From positions 223,348 to 287,347 of the forward strand of contig NZ_JAAEDL010000003.1 of the NCBI RefSeq assembly GCF_018129005.1: 64,000 nucleotides of DNA, written 5' to 3'. Shown here piece after piece: positions 30,758 to 39,600 of this stretch. The position numbers and the translations under genes are program-made. Under the pieces are notes generated by a model. It was given only the letters and a program-made list of their open reading frames with translations. It did not search any database and was not told the origin of the DNA. This stretch comes from Neoroseomonas eburnea. Lineage in GTDB: Bacteria; Pseudomonadota; Alphaproteobacteria; Acetobacterales; Acetobacteraceae. Positions within the stretch are counted from its first letter, which is position 1. Each line of letters starts with the position of its first letter.

Positions 30758-31455
30758 GCCGCCTTGTCCGCCGCGCCGATGCGCAGCCGCTCGATCACAT
30801 GTTCCACGGTCATCACGTCCCCGAAGATGTTCCAGAAGGAGGCGAGCGAGGCGTTGTGCTCCGCATCGCTGTTCGCCGCATTGCAGTCCGCCACCATGAC
30901 GGTGCGGAAATCGAGCATCATGGCGTCGCGCGCGCTGCTTTCGCAGCAGACGTTCGTCACCGTGCCGCCGATCAGCACGGTGTCGAAACCGCGCGCGCGC
31001 AGGCGCGCTGCGAGGTCGGAAGACCCCTGGATGAAGGCGCTGAAGCGGTACTTCAGCACCTTCTCGTCCTCGGCCCGCACATCGAGCGCGGGCCACAGCG
31101 CGTGGCCGGGGCTGCCTTCGGTCATCGCCGCGACGCGGCGCGCGCGGGCCGCGGGCGTCGCCATCCGCTGCATCACGCTCCATTCGGTGTCGCAACGCGC
31201 ATCGTGGGTGTTCTGGATCCAGAACACGCCGCCGCCCGTCTCGCGCACCGCCGCGGCCAGGCGGTTGACCGCAGCAACGATATGTTCAGCCATCGGGCAG
31301 TAGGCATGGCTGATGGCGGGATCCATGAAGCCGACCTGCAGGTCGATCACCACGAAGGCCGTGCGGCGCGGGTCGAGGTCGTCGAAGGGATGCGCGCGTC
31401 CGCAGCGCGCCTCGACGCGGGCGACGATCTCGGGCGGGATGTTCAAAGGATGCAT
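30754..31455 (-). CDS. Isochorismatase-family cysteine hydrolase
   Basis: A 233-residue alpha/beta hydrolase with the full triad of the family. Asp is in FVVIDLQVGFMD (about residue 38), Lys in KVLKYRFSAF (about 132) and Cys in GGTVTNVCCESSARDAMML (about 172). Relatives hydrolyse nicotinamide, ureidoacrylate, biuret or N-carbamoyl compounds. The four-base overlap with the asparaginase gene suggests a two-step amide-degrading unit releasing ammonia. Two adjacent cysteines follow the motif; the first aligns with the nucleophile. The start ATG 31455 is clear of the next gene. Confidence 0.9.
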   Translation of the reverse strand: MHPLNIPPEIVARVEARCGRAHPFDDLDPRRTAFVVIDLQVGFMDPAISHAYCPMAEHIVAAVNRLAAAVRETGGGVFWIQNTHDARCDTEWSVMQRMATPAARARRVAAMTEGSPGHALWPALDVRAEDEKVLKYRFSAFIQGSSDLAARLRARGFDTVLIGGTVTNVCCESSARDAMMLDFRTVMVADCNAANSDAEHNASLASFWNIFGDVMTVEHVIERLRIGAADKAA

Positions 31456-31555
31456 GCGGGCGGTCTCCCCCGGGTTCAGCGGGCCGCCGGCGACGTTCTG
31501 CGTTTCCGCGCGGCACGCTATCGGCAGCCCACCGCCACCGCAACCGGCGGCCTGT

Positions 31556-31984
31556 TCAGCCGCGGCGATCGACGATCGCGGTCGTCAGGCGGGAGACGCA
31601 GGCAAGCTTGCCATCGGCGCGGCGGATCTCGGTCTGCCAGACCTGCGTCGAACGCCCGACATGCAGCGCACGGCAGATGGCACTCACCGTCTCGCCCTTC
31701 GGCACGGAAGCGACATGGTTGGCGTTGACCTCGAGACCGACGGCCATGCGGCCCTCGGGCAGGGTCAGGGCGCTCGCCATGCTGCCGAGCGTCTCCGCCA
31801 GCACGACCGAGGCGCCGCCGTGCAGGATGCCGAAGGGCTGCGCGTGGCGTTCGTCCACCGGCATCTCGGCGCGGATGAAATCGGGCCCCACCTCGATGAT
31901 GCGGATGCCGAAGAGACCCGGCAGGCTGCCCGCGAATCGCGCCTCCATCGCCGCTGCCTCGGCTGGGCGTTGCCAGATGCTCAT
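31556..31984 (-). CDS. PaaI-type hotdog thioesterase
   Basis: A 142-residue single hotdog domain. MSIWQRP at ATG 31984 is the best start; a longer frame crosses the AT-rich control region. The core GILHGGASVVLAETLGSMA (about residues 50-70) carries the Gly-Gly and acidic Glu of PaaI/menaquinone-type acyl-CoA thioesterases, and VGLEVNANHVASVPKGE follows. It would cleave aryl- or acyl-CoA in the cytoplasm. It is divergent from the glycosyltransferase that begins the capsule/PKS region and could in principle serve that pathway, but no coupling is visible. Confidence 0.85.
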   Translation of the reverse strand: MSIWQRPAEAAAMEARFAGSLPGLFGIRIIEVGPDFIRAEMPVDERHAQPFGILHGGASVVLAETLGSMASALTLPEGRMAVGLEVNANHVASVPKGETVSAICRALHVGRSTQVWQTEIRRADGKLACVSRLTTAIVDRRG

Positions 31985-32099
31985 GTGTCTCCCCTCGGGT
32001 GTCCGCGCGCTGCCTGGCTGCCTGTCACGCCAACGTGCGAGCGGCAAGGGCGGTTGGCGCGAAAGGGTGACCTTCGCATGCGCAGCACAGGCGCTAGGG

Positions 32100-32230
32100 T
32101 TGACCTTGGCAGCCAATTCAAGAACCATTAAGTTGATCATTGCGTAGCTGCAATTCGCGTAATGATCTCCAAAATCTTGTCACAAGAATAATCTATTTGA
32201 CGAGAATTAAGATCATCCGCATCCCTCTCG
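32100..32230 (+). promoter_or_regulatory. AT-rich control region upstream of the PKS/capsule genes
   Basis: A marked drop in GC inside a window otherwise about 70% GC, placed between the divergent thioesterase (31984) and glycosyltransferase (32345). It contains inverted repeats GATCATT/AATGATC (32135-32141 and 32161-32167) and the operator-like palindrome CTTGTCACAAG (32176-32186). TTGACG at 32198 could be a -35 element, but no good -10 partner is obvious. I infer promoter and regulator binding; no specific regulator can be named. Confidence 0.5.
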
Positions 32231-32344
32231 GCGGGGGCCGATCTCCGGATCATCGCCCCGCTCCGGCACCGGGAGTGCGGCACGACGAAGCCCAGGGCGG
32301 AACAGCGTGCCGGTTGGCCGTGATCGGGAATGGATGGTGATGCT

Positions 32345-33664
32345 ATGCACGTAGTGCTGGACGTCTCCCGGTTTCTTGCCTGCGGGCGCCGTCGCGCGCC
32401 ATCGGGAATCGATCGCGTCGAGGCTGCCTATGTGCGGCATTGGCTGGCCGCGCCGCCCGCACGGGTGACCTTCGCGGCGCGCGGGCCGCGCGGCAGTTAC
32501 GCGTCGGTGCCGCGGCGGCTGGTCCTGGCCCTGGCGGAGCAGCTCGGCGCCGCCTGGGCGGGCGGGCCGGATGCCGCGGCCGCCTGCAGGGCTGCCCGGC
32601 GCACTGGCCTGGTCGCCCTTGCCAGCCTCACCTTCGGCCGTGGCCGCGGCCGCCTGGCGGAGGTGATGGAGCGGGAACGCCGTACACTTTTCCTGCTCGT
32701 GTCGCACCGGCTGATGGAGCAGCCCGAGCCGATCGAAGCACTGCGCCGCGCCGGTGCCGCCTTCATCCCGCTGGTCCACGACCTGATCCCGGCGACGCAT
32801 CCGGAATACGCCCGCCCAGGTGTTGCGATGCAGCATCTGCAGCGGCTCGCGACGGTCGCCTCGCTCGCGGATGGCATCATCGTGAACTCCGCCGCCACCG
32901 CCGCGGTGCTGCGGCCGCACCTGGTCCAACAGGCGGCGACGCCGCCCATGCTCGTCGCCCCGCTCGGGATCGAGCGCATCCTGCCCGGCCCGCTGCCGCA
33001 GGATGGCACCGCCTCGCCCTACTTCGTCTCGATCGGCACCATCGAGCCGCGCAAGAACCACCTGCTGCTGCTGCATCTGTGGCGCGACTTCGCGGCCAAG
33101 TGGGGCCCGGCCGCGCCGCGGCTCATCCTGGTCGGCCGACGCGGGTGGGAGAACGAAAACGTGCTCGACCTGCTCGAGCGCTGCACCCTCCTGCGCGGCC
33201 TGGTGGAGGAAGCTGGCTCGCTGCCCGACCCGCAGGTGGCGTCCCTGCTCGCCGGCAGCCGCGCGCTGCTCTTTCCGTCCTTCGCGGAAGGCTATGGCCT
33301 GCCGCTGGCCGAAGCACTCGCCGCCGGCACGCCGGTGATCGGTTCCGACCTTCCAGCGCTGCGGGAATTGGGGGGCGATGTACCGGAATATCTCGACCCG
33401 CTCGACGGGGCGGGCTGGCGTCGCATGATCCTCGACTATGCCGCGCCGGACAGCCGCGCCCGCGCCGCCCAGCTCGCCCGCCTGCGAAGCTGGTCGCCGC
33501 CCTCCTGGGAGGACCACTTCGCCGCCGTGGAGGGGCTGCTGCAGGATGTCGCCGCGCGCATGGTCCCGGCATCGGTCGCCGTCACCGCGCGGGCGCGGCG
33601 GCCTCAGCCTGTGCCCTCGCGGGCGCCCGAACCCGTGATCGCCGGACGGTTTGGCCTGCGATGA
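32345..33664 (+). CDS. Glycosyltransferase family 4 (capsule-type)
   Basis: A 439-residue GT-B retaining transferase. The N-terminal acceptor domain starts MHVVLDVSRFLACGRR and has PSGIDRVEAAYVRHWL, typical of capsule and exopolysaccharide GT4 enzymes. The donor domain has FVSIGTIEPRKNHLLLL, a GRRGWENENV loop and the E-x7-E site FPSFAEGYGLPLAEALAAG. ATG 32345 and ATG 32330 are both possible starts. Only 34 bases separate it from the PKS, so they are probably cotranscribed from the AT-rich region upstream. It may add a sugar to the PKS-derived lipid or to the capsule repeat. Confidence 0.9.
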   Translation: MHVVLDVSRFLACGRRRAPSGIDRVEAAYVRHWLAAPPARVTFAARGPRGSYASVPRRLVLALAEQLGAAWAGGPDAAAACRAARRTGLVALASLTFGRGRGRLAEVMERERRTLFLLVSHRLMEQPEPIEALRRAGAAFIPLVHDLIPATHPEYARPGVAMQHLQRLATVASLADGIIVNSAATAAVLRPHLVQQAATPPMLVAPLGIERILPGPLPQDGTASPYFVSIGTIEPRKNHLLLLHLWRDFAAKWGPAAPRLILVGRRGWENENVLDLLERCTLLRGLVEEAGSLPDPQVASLLAGSRALLFPSFAEGYGLPLAEALAAGTPVIGSDLPALRELGGDVPEYLDPLDGAGWRRMILDYAAPDSRARAAQLARLRSWSPPSWEDHFAAVEGLLQDVAARMVPASVAVTARARRPQPVPSRAPEPVIAGRFGLR

Positions 33665-33698
33665 AGGTGCCGCACCCCGCGTCCGGCCGGATTGCAGC

Positions 33699-36600
33699 AT
33701 GACCACGCCTCGGCGGCCGGGCCGGCGACCGGATCGGCCGAAGCGCCTCGCCGGCGATGGAATCGCCATCATCGGTGCCGCCTGCCGCCTGCCGGGCGCG
33801 CCGGACCTCGACGCCTTCTGGACGCTGCTCGCGGAAGGGCGGGACGCCGTCACCGCCATCCCGCCGGACCGCTTCGACCAGGCGCGCTGGCTGCATCCGC
33901 GCAAATCCGAGGCCGGCCGCGCCTACACCTTCGCCGCAGGCACCATCGGCGACGCGGCGGGCTTCGACGCCCAGGCCTTCGGCCTGTCCCCGCGCGAGGC
34001 CGCCGAGATGGACCCGCAGCAGCGCGTGCTGCTGGAAGTCGCCGCCGAAGCCTTCGAGGATGCGGGCTGGCCGGCCGAGAAGCTGGCCGGGCGCGACCTC
34101 GCCGTCTTCATCGGCGGGTCGTCCACCGACTATGCGGAGCTGCGGCTGTCGGACCCCTCGGCGGCCGACCGCTTCTTCATGACCGGCAATGCGCTGTCGA
34201 TCCTGTCGAACAGGATCGGCAACGTCTTCGACCTGCGCGGGCCGGCGCAGACGGTGGACACCGCCTGCTCCTCCTCCCTCGTGGCGCTGCACCTAGCGAT
34301 CCGCGCGCTGGAGGACGACCCGGCGCTGGAGGCGGCGGTGGTGGGCGGCGTCTCCATGCTGCTCTCGCCTTATTCCTTCATCGGCTTCTCGCAGGCGGGG
34401 ATGCTCTCCCCCACCGGGCGCTGCCGGGCCTTCGACGCGGCGGCGGACGGCTATGTGCGCGCGGAAGGCGCGGGCGTGGTGGTGCTGAAGCGGCTCAAGG
34501 ATGCGGTCGCGGCGGGCGATGCGATCCGTGCCGTCGTGCTCGGCAGCGGGGCCAATGCGGCCGGGCGGACAATCGGCCTGTCGCTGCCCAACCGCATGGC
34601 GCAGGCGACGCTGATGGAGCGCGTCATCGGCCGCGCCGGCATCGCGCCCGACCGCTTCCTCGCCTTCGAGGCGCATGGCACCGGCACGCGCGTCGGTGAC
34701 CCGGCCGAGACCTGGGCGATCGGCACCACCATCGCCCAGCGTCGTGCGGCGCTGCTGCCGATCGGCTCGGTGAAGACGAATATCGGCCATCTGGAGGCGG
34801 CCTCCGGCATGGCCGGGCTGCTCAAATCCTTGCTGATGCTGGAGAAGGGCGCGATCCCGCCCTCGCTCCATTTCCGCGAACCCAACCCCGAGATCGATTT
34901 CGCCGAGCTGAACATCGCGGTGCAGACGCGGTTCTCGCCGGCACCGGTCGCCGCGGACAGCGTCGTCGGCATCAATTCCTTCGGCTTCGGCGGGACCAAT
35001 GCCACGGTGCTGGTCGGCCGCGCGCCGGCGGCGAAGCCGCGCGTGGAACCACGTGGGCGCGCTACGCCGCCGCTCGTGCTCTCGGCGCGTTCGGAAGCGG
35101 CGCTCGGCCTGCTGGCGCAACGCTGGCGCGACCGGCTGGACGGCGCCGAGGCCGGGGAAACCGCCGCGCTCGCGCGCGGCGTGGCGCGGCATCGCGACCT
35201 CGCGACCCATCGCCTGGTGCTGCGCGGCGAGGACGGCGACACGCTGGCCGCGAAGATCGACGCCTGGGCCGCCGGCGAGAAGCCCGCCGGCGCGGAGCAG
35301 GGCCAGGCCGTGCGCGGCGCGCTCGCCTTCGTCTTCTCCGGCAATGGCGCGCAATACGCCGGCATGGCGAAGGGGGCGCTCGCCGCCTCCGCCTCCTTCC
35401 GCGCGGCGGTGAAGCAGGCCGATGCGGCGCTCGCGCCGGTGCTCGGCTGGTCGCCGCTCGCGGCGCTGGCGCGTGGCGTGACGGCCGAGGCACTGGCCGG
35501 CACCGATGTCGCGCAGCCCTTGCTCTTCGCGGTGCAGGTCGGCGTGGTCGGCGCGCTGGCCGCGCAGGGCATCCGCCCGGCCATGGTGCTCGGCCATTCG
35601 GTGGGCGAGGTCGCCGCCGCCTGGTGCGCCGGCATCCTGCCGCTCGACGAGGCGGCGCGGCTGATCGTCGCGCGCAGCGCCCACCAGCACGCCACCAGGG
35701 GCGCCGGGCGCATGGCGGCGATCGGCGCCTCGCCCGAGGCGGCGGCGGCGCTGCTCGGAGCCTGCGGGCCGGGGCTCGAGATCGCCGCGGTGAACGGGCC
35801 TTCCGCCATCACCGTGGCCGGGCCCGCCGAGGCCATCGCGCGGCTCTGCCCGGCGGCGGAGCAGGCACGTTTCTCCGCCGTGCCGCTCGACCTCGACTAC
35901 GCCTTCCACGCCGCGGCGATGGAGCCGGTGCGGGAGGGGCTGCTCGCCGACCTCGCGACGCTGGCGCCGCGGGCCGGCACGATCCCGATGGTCTCGACCG
36001 TCACCGGCGCGGCGCTGCCGGGCGAGGAGGCCGCCGCCGCCTACTGGTGGCGCAACCTGCGCGAGCCCGTCCGTTTCCGCGATGCGGCGCGCGAGGCGGG
36101 GCGCATGGGCGCGCGGCTGTTCCTGGAGATCGGCCCCTCCCCCGTCCTGCAATCCTACCTGCGCGAAAGCCTGCGGGAGGACACCGGCGAGGCGGCGGTG
36201 CTCGCCAGCCTGTCGCGCCGCGACCCACCGGGCGACCCCTTCCCCGCCGTCGCCGACCGCGCCGTGGCGCGCGGCGCCGACCCGCGCGGCGGCGCGGGCT
36301 TTGCCGGTCCCGCCGCGCGCGCCCTGCCGCCGACGCCCTTCGCCCGCATCCCGACCTGGTTCCCCCGCACGGTCGAGAGCGCCCGCCTGACCGACCCGGT
36401 GCGGGAGCATCCGCTGCTCGGCATCCGCGCCGGCGCGGAGCCCGGCATCTGGTCGGCCTTCCTTGACACCGAATTGCAGCCCTGGCTCGCCGACCATCGG
36501 CTGATGGGGGAAGCGGTGCTGCCCGCCGCCGGCATGGCCGAGATGGCGCTCGCGGCCGCCGCCGCGCTGCATCCGGAGGCGCCGGCGCTGGAAGTGTCGG

Positions 36601-39600
36601 ATCTTGCCATCCTCCGCCCGCTCGCGCTCGAAGCCGAGCGCGGCCGCGAGCTGCGCACCACCGCTGACGCCGAGGGCGGCTTCGCGCTGGAAAGCCGCCG
36701 CCGGCTGGCCGAGGAGCCCTGGAGCCTCTCGGCCCGGGCCCGCATCGCTGCCCTGCCGCGCCTGCCGGTGCTGCCGGACGCGCCGCAGACCGCCGGCCGG
36801 ACCGTGGCCGGGGCGGAGGTGGTGGCCGTCGCCGCGCGCTGCGGCCTCGACTACGGGCCGGCCTTCCAGCCGGTCGAACGCGTGCTGGTGGACGACACCG
36901 CCGCGCGGGGCCGTGTCGCGCTGCGCCTGCCGGAGGCCGCGCCGCCGGCGGAGGGCTTCCTGCTCCACCCCGTGCTGCTCGACGGCGCGTTGCAGGGGCT
37001 GATCGCGCTGCTCTCCGCCGTGGTGCGGCCGGAGGGGCAGTCGCTGGTGCCGGTGCGCATCGGCCGCCTGGCCGTGCGGCGCGGCGCCGAGCCGCCGGTC
37101 GCCGCCGATATCGCGCTGACCCGGCGGGGGGAACGCTTCCTCGCCGCCGACCTGGTGCTGCGCGACCCGGCGGGCGCCGTCGTCGCCACCTGCCAGGATG
37201 TGTGGCTGCAGCGGGTGCGCCTCGCCGGGCGGCTCGCCGCGGCGGATCATGCCTTCCGGCTGGACCCTGTGCCCGCGCCGGCGCTGCCTGCGGTCCCTGC
37301 GCCGGTCGATGCCGAAGCGGCGCTGGAGGCCGCACGCGCCGCGGATGCCGCCGCCGACATGACCGAGGCGGCGCTGCTGCTGGAGGGATTCGCCGCCGCC
37401 GTCGCCATTGCCGCCCTGGCCGGCGCGCCGCCGCTCGTCACGCCCTATCGCCGCGCCCTGTGGCGCGGGCTGGCGGAGGCCGGCTTCGCCGAGGAGACCC
37501 GGGGCACCTGGCGCTTGGCGGAGGACCAGCCGCTGCCGCCGCCGGAGGAGATCTGGCGTTCCGTGCTGGCCGAGCAGCCGCGGCTCGCCCTCGACATGGC
37601 CTGGCTCGCCCGTGCCGCCGAGGCGCTGCCGGCGGCGCTCGCCGGGGAAGCGCGCCCCGCCGCGCCCCCGCCGCCGGAGGCCGGAGCCTTCGCGCGGCTG
37701 GCCGGGGTGATGGAGGCTGCGATCGCCGCCATCGCCGCGCGCTGGCCGCAGGGGCGGCCGCTGCGCGTGCTGGAACTCGGCGCCGGCGGGCCGCTGACGC
37801 GCCGCGCCGTCGCCGCGCTGGCCGCCAGCGGACGGCAGGTGGATTACCGCGCCGCCGGGGAAGCCCGCGCCGGCGCCGCCCCGCCCACCGCGGAGGGCAT
37901 CGCCTTCTCCTGGACGCCGTGGGACCCGCTGGCCGCGAGCGGCAGCGTGGAGCCGGCAGACCTCGTCATCGGCCTCGCCGTCGGGGCACGTGGGCGGTCG
38001 GGGGCGGCGCTGGCCCGCGCGTTGCGCCGTGCCGCCGCGCCCGGCGCGCTGCTGCTGCTCGCCGAGCCCGCCCCCGGGCGGCTATGGGATTTCGCGCTCG
38101 GCCAGGACCCTGCCTGGTGGGAAGGTGGCGACGGCGCGCTGCCCGATGGCGAGGCCTGGCACCACGCCCTCGCCGAGGCCGGCTTCGAGGCACCGGAGGC
38201 ATTGCCGCTCGCCGCTGCGCCCTGGCCGGCGCTGCTGCTGGCGGCGCGCGCTCCCTCCGTCATCATGCCTGCCGAACCGAAGCCGCGCCGCGTGGCGGTT
38301 TTCGCCGCGGAGGGCGCGAAGCGGCTCGCCACGGCGCTGGAAGGCGCGCTGCGGGCCGAGGGGCACGCGGTCCAGGCCCGCCCGCTCTCGCCGCCACCGG
38401 CGCCGCGGGAGCTGAAGGGCGCGCAGGTCGTCGCGCTGCTTGGCGATGACAGCTTGGCCGAGGCGCTGGCCCAGGCGACGCGTTTGGCGGAGGCCGCCCA
38501 GGGAGCCGCCGCAGGCTTCGCGCTGGTCGGCGCCGGGCCGGCCGCGCAGGCGGCGGCGCTGACCGGCCTCGGCCGCGTGCTGGCGAACGAGATGCCGGAC
38601 CTCAGGCCGCGCCGCATCACGCTGGACGCCTCGCTCGCGCCCGAATCGGCGGCGCGGCGGCTGGCTGCGGAACTCGGCGCCGACGCGCCCGAAGTCACGA
38701 TCGCCGCGACAGGGCGGATGACCCCGCGCCTCTCCGCCGGCCTGCCCGCCCCGGCCGGCGGCGGCGCGCGCCGTCTCGCGGTCGGCCAGCCGGGGCAGAT
38801 CGGCTCGCTGGCCTGGGAAGCGGAGCCGGCCCTCCCGCCCCCCGGCCCCGGCGAGGTGCGGCTGCGCATCGACGCCGCCGGGCTGAACTTCCGTGACCTG
38901 ATGTGGGCCCAGGGGCTGCTGCCCGAGGATGCGCTGATGGACGGCTTCGCCGGCCCGACCCTCGGCATGGAATGCGCCGGCGTGGTCGAGGCCGTCGGCC
39001 CCGGCGTCGCGCTCCGCCCCGGTCAGCCTGTGTTCGGCTTCGCGCCATCGGCCTTCTCCACCCATGCCCTGACGCGGGCCGAGGCGCTGGCGCCGCTGCC
39101 CGCCGGCATGGCGCCGGAAGCGGCCGCCACCGTGCCGGTCGCCTTCATCACCGCCTCCTATGCGCTGGAGACGCTGGCGCGCATCCGGCCCGGGGAGCGC
39201 GTGCTGATCCATGGCGGGGCGGGCGGCGTCGGCCTCGCGGCGCTGCAGATCGCGCAGGCTGCCGGGGCGGTGGTCGCGACCACCGCCGGCACCGCGGAGA
39301 AGCGCGCCTTCCTGCGCCTCGCCGGCGCCGACCTCGTGCTGGACAGCCGCGATGCCGGCTTCGCCGACGCCCTGCGCGCTGTCTGGCCGGACGGCGTCGA
39401 CGTGGTGCTGAACTCGTTGGCCGGCGAGGCGATGGAACGCAGCCTCGGCCTCCTCGCGCCCTTCGGGCGGTTCATCGAGCTCGGCAAGCGGGACTTCGTC
39501 GAGAACCGCCGCGCGCCGCTCAGGCCGTTCCGGCGCAACGTGTCCTACTTCGCGGTGGATGCGGATGCGCTGCCGCGGGCGAAGCCCGAGCTCGCGCAGG

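Noticed and set aside
32198..32230. Complete sigma-70 promoter starting at TTGACG
   Set aside because: No acceptable -10 hexamer at 16-18 bases spacing, so only a general control region is reported.
33651..33698. Upstream TTG start for the PKS
   Set aside because: It would overlap the glycosyltransferase stop and add 16 residues not matching KS N-termini; ATG 33699 is a better start.
34293..37250. Long minus-strand open frames opposite the PKS (also 38082-40466)
   Set aside because: They mirror PKS codons and have no family features, while the plus-strand PKS has all catalytic motifs.
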